Assembly (NCBI RefSeq): GCF_034932185.1
Contig: NZ_JAYGHW010000040.1
Location: 1 to 64,000 of the forward strand
DNA: 64,000 nt
Reading direction: 5' to 3'
Source of the DNA: Spirulina sp034932185
GTDB taxonomy: Bacteria > Cyanobacteriota > Cyanobacteriia > Cyanobacteriales > Spirulinaceae
Position 1 is the stretch's first letter. Each line of letters starts with the position of its first letter. Below, piece by piece: positions 1 through 7,203 of this stretch. The notes under the pieces were generated by a model. That model was given only the letters and a program-made list of their open reading frames with translations. It did no database searches and had not been told where the DNA came from. Made by a program: the position numbers and the translations under genes.

Positions 1-240
1 GGGTTGTGCTAGGGGGGGATTGATAGAACGGAGGGGGGTGGGTTTGAGGGGCGATCGCCCCCCCTCCATATCCTCTAAATCCTTTGATGGCTCCAACATA
101 CTGGTCTGCAAGGCTCCAAACCCCTGTAAACGAGGCAACGCAGACAACACCCCCAAGGATTGATGACCTAGGGGATTGAGAAATTTAGGCTGCAAAAAAT
201 GCTGCCCTAAAAAGCGGTGTTGTCCGAGGGGAAAGGTCAT
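1..240 (-). CDS. Partial unknown protein next to injection-system tube gene
   Basis: An open frame on the minus strand starts with ATG at 238-240 and runs without a stop for 80 codons to the window edge, so the C-terminus is missing. It lies 8 bases downstream of the tail-tube gene in the same direction, which suggests one transcription unit. The visible protein begins MTFPLGQHRF and is rich in Leu, Gly and Pro, with no signal peptide or membrane helix. No domain is recognised. Its position suggests another component or cargo of the contractile injection system, but that is inference. No clear Shine-Dalgarno sequence is visible. Confidence 0.5.
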   Translation of the reverse strand, partial: MTFPLGQHRFLGQHFLQPKFLNPLGHQSLGVLSALPRLQGFGALQTSMLEPSKDLEDMEGGRSPLKPTPLRSINPPLAQP

Positions 241-248
241 AAAATTTG

Positions 249-815
249 CTAACTACTTGTAAAGAATCCAGATTCAGCATCACGGCCATTGCTATGGACT
301 GTCGCCCCCGCACTCGTCCCACCTGCCGGTTTTTTCTTAACGGTAATTTTGACCCCTTCATAGGCGAGGGTTAATTCTTCAATGCCTACACTACTCGAAT
401 CTGCATTAAGAGTGGGTGCTTTCCAACCCACAGGTACAGCCCCAATTAATGTCCAGGTTTGGACAGTTTCCCCGGCTTGGTTGAAGAGTAAAATATTGAC
501 ATTGCGGCGGTGGGTACTGATATTTTTATCGCTCATTGGCTCTAATTCTGTCAGCATCCGACAAGCCCAACCCAGGAAGGCCATATCATTGGTCATGCCC
601 CGTTTGAGCGTGACATCAGTAAATTTGGTATTGCCGAGGGAAATACGCTGTTGATTATTCACCCCCCCTTCATAGAAGGAATCATACTCAATATCAAACC
701 CCAAACCGGAGCATTCTTGAAAACTCGCACTAATGTAGTTTTTTTCTTGCATTTCTACATAAAAGCGATTTTCGGTTACATAATTGAGTTCATAATCATC
801 ATATTTATCCGCCAT
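249..815 (-). CDS. Phage tail tube protein of a contractile injection system
   Basis: 188 residues resembling the T4 gp19-like tail tube family (Hcp/Pvc1-type inner tube). Family features seen are the N-terminal FYVEMQ strand, ASFQECSGLGFDIEYD, LKRGMTND and LIGAVPVGWKAPTL, ending with the typical EELTLAYEGV strand. Proteins of this family stack as hexamers to form the inner tube of contractile tails. In cyanobacteria, related clusters encode thylakoid-anchored or extracellular injection systems. The 20-odd residues after the last strand are a Gly/Ser-rich tail. ATG at 815 overlaps the TAA of the upstream gene by one base (TAATG), so translation is probably coupled. Only the edge of the cluster is visible, so sheath, baseplate and spike genes must lie outside the window. 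Confidence 0.85.
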   Translation of the reverse strand: MADKYDDYELNYVTENRFYVEMQEKNYISASFQECSGLGFDIEYDSFYEGGVNNQQRISLGNTKFTDVTLKRGMTNDMAFLGWACRMLTELEPMSDKNISTHRRNVNILLFNQAGETVQTWTLIGAVPVGWKAPTLNADSSSVGIEELTLAYEGVKITVKKKPAGGTSAGATVHSNGRDAESGFFTSS

Positions 816-1144
816 TACCGTCTCCCATAATATCCATTGCGTTCCCGTTGTTGTTGTAAATCCGCTTGCAGGAGTTCGTAAACCCGCCGTCCGAGTTTGT
901 CCATGAGGAGGGGATGATCGATGACTTTGGCGGCAAAGCGGTTGAGGGAGGCAACTTGGGGGGATTGAGCTGATGTACTCCTCATCTCTCCCTCTCCTTC
1001 TTCTTCCTCACAAACACATTGACCCTCCAATTGCCGCTCTAGGGTGGTGCGAGCGGCAAAGGTGGCGGCGGCAAACCCCGCTACCGAGCTATCTAGGGGT
1101 AAAGGGCGTATTGAAGCCACGGGCGATCTTCCCCAAAGGTACAA
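815..1144 (-). CDS. Small protein coupled to tail tube gene
   Basis: Up to 109 residues. The C-terminal half (NRFAAKVIDHPLLMDKLGRR and the following arginine/glutamine-rich helix) looks folded and helical, and is the kind of short module found among tail genes. The N-terminal half is variable and contains an acidic run, EEEEGEGE. The start is uncertain: the longest frame opens with TTG at 1144, with GTG at 1123 and ATG at 985 as alternatives. Its stop codon overlaps the tube gene start, which supports a role in the same injection-system operon, perhaps as an assembly factor. No named domain is assigned with confidence. Confidence 0.55.
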   Translation of the reverse strand: MYLWGRSPVASIRPLPLDSSVAGFAAATFAARTTLERQLEGQCVCEEEEGEGEMRSTSAQSPQVASLNRFAAKVIDHPLLMDKLGRRVYELLQADLQQQRERNGYYGRR

Positions 1145-1201
1145 AATTGTCCTTATCTTAGGGAAAAATCAGCGCCGCCGTCAGTAGCCAAAGGTCGAAC
1201 C

Positions 1202-2461
1202 TTAGGCCCCATCTTGGGCATACACATCCCGGCCCCGGCCGGTGGCAAACCGGAATGAATGGCCCATATCTTGGCTGGAAAGGGTCATGAAAATCAATAA
1301 TGCCAATAGGACTAAACCTGCTGCTCCGGCAAAAACGCCGCCATAGCTCAGTTGTGGTAATAAACTCCCGGCAACGGGCCCCCCCAGGGCAATGCCGAGG
1401 TCAAAGCCTCCCAAACAGACCGAGTAAACCTGTCCGCGTTCATTGGGAAGCGAACGATCTGCCACCAAGGCGGTCATCATTGGGATTAATGTGCCAGCGC
1501 CGGCCCCTTCGGCGAGGCCGGCGAGGAGAAAAATCACGCTACTGGTGGCTTTGGCCAGGAGGATCATCGAAAGGAGATAGGCGAGGAGGCTGCCGGTAAT
1601 GAATAACCCTCGGCCCAAACGGTCAGAGGCTCGGCCGGTGAAGATGCGGACGGAAAAACTGGAGAGGGCGATCGCCGTATAAAACAGTCCCACATTCAAC
1701 CCCGCTTCACTATCGCGAATATAGGCCGGGATAAATGTCGTTAACGCCCCAAACACCATGCCCACCAACAGCAACACCAAAGCCGGAATCCGTAATCGAG
1801 GCCCTTGGGCTAAGGTCCAAAGGCGGTCTAAGCCCAGCCAATCCCAGAGGGAAAGCGGTGGAGACGCTGCGGGTAAGCCTTGGAGTTGTGTCGTCCCATC
1901 CTCCACTTGGCTGGCAAAGAGAAATGCCAAGAAGCCTAAAATGCCGGAGAGGATAAACACCACACCAAAGCCATATTCTGCTCCCAAAAATCCCCCCAAC
2001 GCTGGCCCCATCGCCATGCCCATGGGAACCGCCAACGTCATATAACCAAGAATTTCCCCCCGTTTATCTGGGGGGGCGAGGTCAATGACCAATGTGCTGT
2101 AACCCGTTGTTAGGCCGGCAATACTTAAACCATGGATCGCCCGGATCGCCACGAGCATTGGCAAGGCAGTTAGGAATAAATAACCAAAGGGGGCTAATCC
2201 CGCAACGACTGTGCCGATCTGGACGACGAGCTTGCGACTCCGTTCATCAGACCATCGCCCTAACACGCCCCGCGTCAGTAACAGGCCAATGGCAAAGCTG
2301 CCCATCACTAAACCCACTTGTCCCGATGTGGCTCCGGTGGCTTCGATGTAGAGGGGTAACACTGGCAAGAGCGACGTTAGGCTTAACCAAAAGCAGAGGG
2401 CTGTGCAAAAGAGAAACAATAAGTTGCGGCGAATGGCAGGCTCAAGGCGAAATAGGATCAT
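1202..2461 (-). CDS. MFS transporter
   Basis: 419 residues with about 12 predicted membrane helices, typical of the major facilitator superfamily. The loop between helices 2 and 3 (LLTRGVLGRWSDERSRK) matches the MFS signature G-x-L-x-D-R-x-G-R/K. The second half repeats it (SVRIFTGRASDRLGRG), as expected from internal duplication. The helix-5 motif GPALGGFLG is the kind seen in drug/H+ antiporters. ATG at 2461 is preferred to the GTG one codon upstream. The substrate cannot be told from sequence. The gene is transcribed away from the small membrane protein at 2642 and follows no obvious operon. Confidence 0.85.
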   Translation of the reverse strand: MILFRLEPAIRRNLLFLFCTALCFWLSLTSLLPVLPLYIEATGATSGQVGLVMGSFAIGLLLTRGVLGRWSDERSRKLVVQIGTVVAGLAPFGYLFLTALPMLVAIRAIHGLSIAGLTTGYSTLVIDLAPPDKRGEILGYMTLAVPMGMAMGPALGGFLGAEYGFGVVFILSGILGFLAFLFASQVEDGTTQLQGLPAASPPLSLWDWLGLDRLWTLAQGPRLRIPALVLLLVGMVFGALTTFIPAYIRDSEAGLNVGLFYTAIALSSFSVRIFTGRASDRLGRGLFITGSLLAYLLSMILLAKATSSVIFLLAGLAEGAGAGTLIPMMTALVADRSLPNERGQVYSVCLGGFDLGIALGGPVAGSLLPQLSYGGVFAGAAGLVLLALLIFMTLSSQDMGHSFRFATGRGRDVYAQDGA

Positions 2462-2641
2462 CACGGGCGGGGCAAGTAAGGCATGGCAGGCTCTTTTTAA
2501 GTTAACACTTCTTAATTTGAAGGCTCTTCCCTCAAGCCATCTGCCGCTAAAGATGCTAGATTGGAGTCCATTCGTGGCCTCTTGGGGCCGTTCTCAATGG
2601 TGTGCATCTCAAGTCAGAAATTGTAATTGGAGCGATCGCCC

Positions 2642-2866
2642 ATGGAAATGCTTGGCTATAGTCACATGGCGATGGTGTATGAGGAAACCGTTAGTCCCCT
2701 GAACTTGCAGCCAGTCTCCTGGCAATGGCAATTCAATCTAAAACGGGTTTCCAGCACCGCCGCAATTATCGGTGTTTTGATTGTGGGAGGCTTCACGGCC
2801 TTAATGACTTCTGCCATTTCCCGCCCTGCGGGGATTCCCATGCACCATCAAGGTGCTGGCTTTTAA
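2642..2866 (+). CDS. Small single-helix membrane protein, unknown
   Basis: 74 residues with one hydrophobic segment (TAAIIGVLIVGGFTALMTSA, about residues 39-58), flanked by a basic NLKR on the N-terminal side and a short His-containing tail. GGAG lies about ten bases before ATG 2642, which supports this start over the in-frame TTG at 2627. A strong rho-independent terminator follows at 2893-2915, so this is a complete short transcript. I do not recognise the family; it looks like one of the many small thylakoid or plasma-membrane proteins of cyanobacteria. Confidence 0.6.
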   Translation: MEMLGYSHMAMVYEETVSPLNLQPVSWQWQFNLKRVSSTAAIIGVLIVGGFTALMTSAISRPAGIPMHHQGAGF

Positions 2867-2892
2867 AAAATCCGGTGCGGTTTGAGCTTTTA

Positions 2893-2915
2893 CCCCTCAG
2901 CCCTTGAGGGGTTTT
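2893..2915 (+). terminator. Rho-independent terminator
   Basis: The inverted arms CCCCTCA and TGAGGGG (with one extra T) enclose a short loop and are followed by five T residues. It ends the small membrane-protein gene at 2642. It also argues that the next gene cannot start at the TTG at 2882 that opens the frame. Confidence 0.8.
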
Positions 2916-2917
2916 TC

Positions 2918-3721
2918 GTGGCAAAATTTAACCCAGGTATTAACCCAGGTAGTCGCAACTTTGGTTTGCTATCCACAATTTCTTCCCCAACGCTCTTGTC
3001 TACGGCCTATTTACTAATTGCACATGGTAGCCGGGATGCCCGTTCCCAAAGGGCATTCGCGGGTTTGGCTCAACGGGTGACGGCGGCCTTAGCCCAACAG
3101 TGTCAGGCTCCGGTATGGGTGGCTACGGCCTGTTTAGAGACGGAACCGGAACCCCTCCATCAACAGATTATGGCGGTGATGGCCCAGGGGCGAGAACGGG
3201 GTTTTGCACAACTGAAACTCCTGCCGCTGTTTTTACTGCCCGGTGTCCATGTGCGGGAGGATATTCCCCATGAGGTGGAATTAGCGCAGGTGATGGAGGA
3301 TAAATCCCTACCCTTGACGATCGCCCCTTACTTAGGGAGCCATTTGGGGATGACGGCGTTGCTACGGCGACAATTTGCCATCTATCCGGGGGCGGGGCGG
3401 ATGTTGCTGGCCCATGGGAGTCGTCGCTTGGGGGGCAATCAGCCGGTGGAGGCAATGGCCCATCGCTTAGATGCGATCGCCGCCTATTGGTCTGTTACAC
3501 CGGATTTAGCCCAGCAATTGCGGCGATTCGTTAACCATGAACAGACCCATTGGTTAATTCAGCCCTATTTTTTATTTACCGGCGGGATTACCGAGGCGAT
3601 CGCCCAACAACTGCAAACCCTTCAGCCCGAATTTAGCCCCGTTCAGTTCCATCTGGGCAAGCCCCTCAGCGACATCCCAGAATTTATGCCCTTACTCCTG
3701 GATTGGATTCTGCATCAATAA
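2918..3721 (+). CDS. Sirohydrochlorin cobaltochelatase/ferrochelatase (CbiX/SirB type)
   Basis: This enzyme family inserts Co2+ or Fe2+ into sirohydrochlorin, for cobalamin or siroheme. The protein is a two-domain CbiX. The N-terminal half carries AYLLIAHGSRD and the metal-binding region LPLFLLPGVHVREDIP. The second half repeats the pattern with LLAHGSRRLGGN. The start is not certain. GTG at 2918 has AGGGG six bases upstream, but those bases belong to the terminator arm. Alignment with the family begins at about TTG 2996 (STAYLLIAHGSRD). The next gene makes precorrin-2, its substrate precursor, and follows within six bases, so the two form a siroheme/cobalamin operon. Confidence 0.85.
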   Translation: MAKFNPGINPGSRNFGLLSTISSPTLLSTAYLLIAHGSRDARSQRAFAGLAQRVTAALAQQCQAPVWVATACLETEPEPLHQQIMAVMAQGRERGFAQLKLLPLFLLPGVHVREDIPHEVELAQVMEDKSLPLTIAPYLGSHLGMTALLRRQFAIYPGAGRMLLAHGSRRLGGNQPVEAMAHRLDAIAAYWSVTPDLAQQLRRFVNHEQTHWLIQPYFLFTGGITEAIAQQLQTLQPEFSPVQFHLGKPLSDIPEFMPLLLDWILHQ

Positions 3722-3726
3722 TTTCT

Positions 3727-4500
3727 ATGGTTAAAACGGTTAAAACCACGATGTTGGGGAAAGTTTATCTATTGGGGGCCGGCCCCGGTGATCCCGGATT
3801 AATGACGCTCAAGGGCAAAGCCCTTTTAGAATCTGCCGATGTGGTGATTTATGATGCCCTGGTTAGCCCGGCCATTTTGGCGATGATCAACCCCGAAGCG
3901 GAGCAGATCAACGCCGGGAAAAGGCGGGGGCGACATTCCAAAGCCCAGGACGAAACGACGGCCTTGCTGATTGAGAAAGCCCAGGATCACGCGATTATTG
4001 TCCGCTTAAAAGGGGGCGATCCCTTTGTGTTTGGTCGGGGCGGGGAAGAAATGGCCGATTTACGCCGGGCCGGTGTGCCGGTGGAAGTGATCCCCGGCAT
4101 TACCGCCGGGATTGCTGCCCCTGCCTATGCAGGCATCCCCGTCACCCATCGCGGTTATAGCTGCTCCGTCACCTTCGTCACGGGCCATGAGGCGGCGGGG
4201 AAATACTGCCCTCAGGTGGATTGGGGGGCGATCGCCCAAGGCTCCGAAACCATCGTTATTTACATGGGCCTCCACAACCTCCCCCACATCACCACCGCCC
4301 TCCAAGCGGGGGGACTCAGCCCTGATACCCCCATCGCCCTGATCCGTTGGGGAACCCGCCCCGAACAAGCAGAACTAATCGGCACATTGGCCACCATCGT
4401 CGCCCAAGTGGAAGCAGCGCAATTTGAAGCGCCAGCGGTGGCGGTGGTGGGTCGGGTGGTGGAGTTGCAGGGGGTTTTGGGAGTAGGAAGTAGGAAGTAG
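3727..4500 (+). CDS. cobA: Uroporphyrinogen-III C-methyltransferase
   Basis: SAM-dependent methylation of uroporphyrinogen III at C2 and C7 gives precorrin-2, the branch point to siroheme and cobalamin. The SUMT signatures are clear: GKVYLLGAGPGDPGLMTLKG at the N-terminus, RLKGGDPFVFGRGGEE, VPVEVIPGITAGIAAPAYAG and VTHRG. The length (257 residues) fits a single-domain CobA without CysG fusion. ATG 3727 lies just after the cbiX stop; ATG 3751 also fits the family N-terminus. The last six residues (GVGSRK) and the stop codon are encoded by a heptanucleotide repeat, so the C-terminal tail is repeat-derived. Confidence 0.93.
   Translation: MVKTVKTTMLGKVYLLGAGPGDPGLMTLKGKALLESADVVIYDALVSPAILAMINPEAEQINAGKRRGRHSKAQDETTALLIEKAQDHAIIVRLKGGDPFVFGRGGEEMADLRRAGVPVEVIPGITAGIAAPAYAGIPVTHRGYSCSVTFVTGHEAAGKYCPQVDWGAIAQGSETIVIYMGLHNLPHITTALQAGGLSPDTPIALIRWGTRPEQAELIGTLATIVAQVEAAQFEAPAVAVVGRVVELQGVLGVGSRK
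4481..4500 (+). repeat. STRR heptamer repeat at 3' end of cobA
   Basis: TAGGAAG heptamers (reverse complement CTTCCTA) supply the final codons and the TAG stop of cobA. They belong to the same CTTCCCA/CTCCCTA family seen at 5085, 26515, 29601, 49150, 61728 and, more divergent, 62383. Confidence 0.75.
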
Positions 4501-4510
4501 GATTTCTCTC

Positions 4511-4612
4511 GTTACTTGGCTCTGCCAAGTAACGCCCTCCCGGAGGCTCTGCCTCCCCTCCTCTACAGGCGGCAGAGCCGCCGAAAGCCCATGCCATGGC
4601 AGAGCCATGGCA
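4511..4612. repeat. Cluster of four palindromes with shared GGC-TCT-GCC core
   Basis: Four perfect hairpins stand in a row at 4511-4533, 4542-4556, 4568-4582 and 4592-4612, with stems of 10, 6, 6 and 9 bp. All have a 3-base loop within a GGC...GCC core. The first two have loop TCT and the last two have AGA, so the second pair is the first pair's core in inverse orientation. The outer stem sequences differ (GTTACTT, GGA, GGC, TGCCAT) while the core is constant. They lie in the 236-base gap after cobA. Confidence 0.85.
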
Positions 4613-4633
4613 CGAGTACAGAGTACATAAAAA

Positions 4634-4662
4634 CCCCCCTTGTTAAGGGGGGCAGGGGGGAT
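4634..4662. repeat. Dispersed C-rich palindrome (CCCCCTTNTTAAGGGGG family)
   Basis: CCCCCCTTGTTAAGGGGGG followed by CAGGGGGGAT. It is related to the 47-bp tandem units at 52081-52221 and the composite element at 54092-54182, and so is part of a dispersed palindromic repeat family in this genome. Confidence 0.75.
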
Positions 4663-4670
4663 CCTTCCCA

Positions 4671-4704
4671 TCAAAAAAAAAAGGAGGGGCAAATGCCCCT
4701 CCCT
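4671..4704 (-). terminator. Rho-independent terminator of the 4737 gene
   Basis: On the minus strand GGAGGGGC and GCCCCTCC form an 8-bp stem around a 4-base loop, followed by a run of ten T residues (4673-4682 on the plus strand is all A). It lies about 30 bases after the stop codon of the small membrane-protein gene 4737-4976. Confidence 0.9.
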
Positions 4705-4736
4705 GATCCAGATTTAGGAGAACCGATGGAAACTTG

Positions 4737-4976
4737 TTAGACGTTGGTGAAGGCCTGCGTGGCGTAGGCATCCATTTCATAGGCGGGACGGCGATCGCCG
4801 TAATCCGTGGTTTGACCCGTCACCGAGGTGGCCAATTGGTCGAATTTTGCAGAGTTCCAGTTACGTTCATGGATCGGCTTCGACTGTTCCCCCCGGAAAT
4901 AGGCTTGCGACCCAATCAGGGCAGCAGCGGCCCAACCAGCGATGATGAGTGCAAAGAGAATAGCGAGGTAGCTCAT
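4737..4976 (-). CDS. Conserved-looking small membrane protein, function unknown
   Basis: 79 residues. One N-terminal membrane helix (LAILFALIIAGWAAAALIG) is followed by a polar domain with SQAYFRGEQSKPIHERNW and a Tyr/Asp-rich tail. This looks like a single-span cyanobacterial thylakoid protein family, possibly linked to photosystem assembly, but I cannot name it with certainty. It has its own upstream region and a strong terminator, so it is transcribed alone. Confidence 0.7.
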   Translation of the reverse strand: MSYLAILFALIIAGWAAAALIGSQAYFRGEQSKPIHERNWNSAKFDQLATSVTGQTTDYGDRRPAYEMDAYATQAFTNV

Positions 4977-5084
4977 AGGAAGCCTCCGATGTGTTTGTTG
5001 CGGGTTTGTAACCTTATGTAAACTAATGTAACGATAATTTGCGAGATTGTCAAGGCAATGGTAAAAATCACAAATTTACCCTAA

Positions 5085-5105
5085 CTTCCCACTCCCTACT
5101 CCCCA
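5085..5105 (+). repeat. Three STRR heptamers abutting a start codon
   Basis: CTTCCCA, CTCCCTA and CTCCCCA follow one another and end at 5105. The prepilin peptidase ATG begins at the next base (5106). The repeat therefore occupies the place of a Shine-Dalgarno sequence, and none is visible. Confidence 0.8.
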
Positions 5106-5927
5106 ATGGATCACCTCCTCACCCTCACCACCCACCTCCTGATCCTCCTCTTCGGCTCCGCCATCGGCAGCTTCCTCAACGTGATCATCTACCGCATCCC
5201 CGCTGGCAAATCGATCCTTTTTCCCCCTTCCCACTGCCCCCACTGCCAAACCCGCATCCATTGGTACGACAACATCCCCGTGCTGGCTTGGTTTCTCCTG
5301 CGGGGGAAATGTCGCCATTGTGGGGAGGGGATTTCCTGGCGGTATCCCTTAATTGAGGCGATCGCCGCCCTCCTCTTCCTTGCCACCTTCTGGCAATTCG
5401 GCCCCACCCTCACCACCGTCGGCTACTGGCTGCTCCTCAGTTGGCTCTTGGCCCTCGCCCTCATCGACTGCGATACCCTCACCCTCCCCAACCCCCTCAC
5501 CCAATCCGGTTTGGTGGTGGGCTTAGTATTTCTCGCAGTGCAGGGTTGGGTTGAAACCACTGCCATCGAAGCCAGCGTCAGCCGCGTTGTTACCGGGATT
5601 TTCGGGGCTGTCCTGGCCCTGTGGGGGTTAGAATTAATCGCCTTGATCGGTTCGATCACCTATGGCCGCACCGCCATGGGAGCCGGTGATGCCAAACTTT
5701 TAGCGATGATTGGGGCTTGGCTCGGTTGGCCGGGGGCGGCCTTGGCGGCCTTTTTGGGTTGTGTGGGAGGGGCGTTTTTAGGGGGAGGGGCGATCGCCCT
5801 CGGCCTCCTCAACCGCAAGCAACCCATCCCCTTTGGCCCCTTTCTCGCCCTAGGGGCCCTCATCACCATTTTTTGGGGTGAGATCATGATCAGCAGCTAC
5901 CAACGCCTCATTTTCGGGGCAGGATGA
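5106..5927 (+). CDS. pilD: Prepilin peptidase (type IV leader peptidase)
   Basis: Membrane aspartic protease that cleaves and N-methylates type IV prepilins at the inner membrane. 273 residues. The N-terminal methyltransferase region has the zinc-binding pairs C44xxC47 and C69xxC72. Catalytic aspartates lie in ALIDCDTLTLPN (about D121/D123) and GAGDAKLL (D195), as in family A24. About eight membrane helices are expected. The start is ATG 5106 directly after a heptamer repeat; there is no Shine-Dalgarno sequence. Pilus genes are not adjacent, which is common in cyanobacteria where pil genes are scattered. Confidence 0.93.
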   Translation: MDHLLTLTTHLLILLFGSAIGSFLNVIIYRIPAGKSILFPPSHCPHCQTRIHWYDNIPVLAWFLLRGKCRHCGEGISWRYPLIEAIAALLFLATFWQFGPTLTTVGYWLLLSWLLALALIDCDTLTLPNPLTQSGLVVGLVFLAVQGWVETTAIEASVSRVVTGIFGAVLALWGLELIALIGSITYGRTAMGAGDAKLLAMIGAWLGWPGAALAAFLGCVGGAFLGGGAIALGLLNRKQPIPFGPFLALGALITIFWGEIMISSYQRLIFGAG

Positions 5928-5953
5928 AACGAGATTAACCCCCCATTGATACA

Positions 5954-6187
5954 ATGAACCCTGTGTCCTGGATCACGATTAAAGTTGTTAGCTCACGGTG
6001 GGAAGCAGAACTCATGGAGCAAATCCTCGCCGGCCATGAAATTCCCAGCCGCATTATTCAAGTTGGGGCCAGTGGTTGTTTTTTAGCCGGAGAAACCGCT
6101 TTACAAGTGCTTTCCCCCGACCGCTGGACGGCCTTGCTCCTGCTCAGTCCCAAAGAAGAAGAGCTAGAACCAGATGATGAACCTTAG
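5954..6187 (+). CDS. DUF2007-like small protein
   Basis: 77 residues. The N-terminal WITIKVVSSRWEAELMEQILAGHEIPSRI is typical of the DUF2007 (putative signal-transducing) fold, where a beta strand and a helix precede a short second strand pair. The C-terminus is acidic (EEELEPDDEP). It lies 26 bases after pilD and 65 bases before accD in the same direction. The function is unknown. Confidence 0.65.
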   Translation: MNPVSWITIKVVSSRWEAELMEQILAGHEIPSRIIQVGASGCFLAGETALQVLSPDRWTALLLLSPKEEELEPDDEP

Positions 6188-6252
6188 GGCCGGTTTCGTC
6201 CCTCCTGATAAAATCCGCTTTTTTTAGTCCACGGAGTGCTTAAAATCCCACA

Positions 6253-7194
6253 ATGTCTTTATTTGACTGGTTTGCCAATCGCGAAAAAGATCAACCTGCC
6301 GTTCCGCCAGCGAACCAAGAGCGAGAAATTGCCGATGGTCTCTGGACAAAATGCCCCAACTGCGGCGTACTGGCCTATACCAAAGACCTCCAGGCTAACG
6401 CCATGGTCTGCCATGAATGCCACCACCATTTCCGCGTCGGCAGTCAGGAGCGCATCAACCAATTGATTGATCCCCAAACTTGGAAACCCCTCAATACGGA
6501 AGTTCGCCCCGTTGACCCCTTGGGATTCCGCGATCGCAAACCCTACAAAGACCGCCTCCGGGATTACCAAACCAAAACCGGCCTCACCGATGCCGTCCAA
6601 ACCGGCATGGGCCTTTTAGATGGCCTCCCCGTTGCCCTTGGGGTGATGGATTTTGCCTTTATGGGGGGGAGTATGGGGTCAGTGGTGGGGGAAAAACTCA
6701 CCCGCTTGATCGAATACGGCACAGAGGAAGGTTTAACAGTCCTGATCATCTGTGCATCGGGGGGAGCGCGGATGCAAGAGGGAATGCTGAGTTTAATGCA
6801 GATGGCGAAAATCTCCGGAGCCTTAGAACGTCACCGTCAGGCCAAACTCCTTTATATTCCCGTCCTCACCAACCCGACGATGGGGGGCGTAACTGCTAGT
6901 TTTGCGATGTTGGGGGATGTGATTATTTCGGAACCCAAGGCCGCCATTGGCTTTGCGGGTCGGCGGGTGATTGAGCAGACAATCCGGGAAAAACTCCCCG
7001 ATGATTTCCAAACGGCGGAATATTTGCTTAACTGTGGGTTTGTGGATGCGATCATCCCCCGCACCCAACTGAAACGGACATTGGCCCAACTGATCAGCCT
7101 CCATCAGCCCTTTTTCCCCGTCAAAACCCCCACGCCAACCCCAGAACACCATGCTGTTCTAAACCATGCCCTCCATCCCCACACCCCCGCCTAA
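6253..7194 (+). CDS. accD: Acetyl-CoA carboxylase carboxyltransferase subunit beta
   Basis: With AccA it transfers the carboxyl group from biotin-BCCP to acetyl-CoA, giving malonyl-CoA for fatty-acid synthesis. 313 residues. The N-terminal zinc ribbon has C34xxC37 and C53xxC56. The carboxyltransferase core shows ICASGGARMQEGMLSLMQMA and NPTMGGVTASFAMLGD, which form the acyl-CoA site and oxyanion hole. The length is normal for the bacterial family. The last 20-odd residues are a Pro/His-rich tail. An ABC exporter gene starts ten bases downstream, so they are probably co-transcribed. Confidence 0.96.
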   Translation: MSLFDWFANREKDQPAVPPANQEREIADGLWTKCPNCGVLAYTKDLQANAMVCHECHHHFRVGSQERINQLIDPQTWKPLNTEVRPVDPLGFRDRKPYKDRLRDYQTKTGLTDAVQTGMGLLDGLPVALGVMDFAFMGGSMGSVVGEKLTRLIEYGTEEGLTVLIICASGGARMQEGMLSLMQMAKISGALERHRQAKLLYIPVLTNPTMGGVTASFAMLGDVIISEPKAAIGFAGRRVIEQTIREKLPDDFQTAEYLLNCGFVDAIIPRTQLKRTLAQLISLHQPFFPVKTPTPTPEHHAVLNHALHPHTPA

Positions 7195-7203
7195 GGACGC
7201 ATC

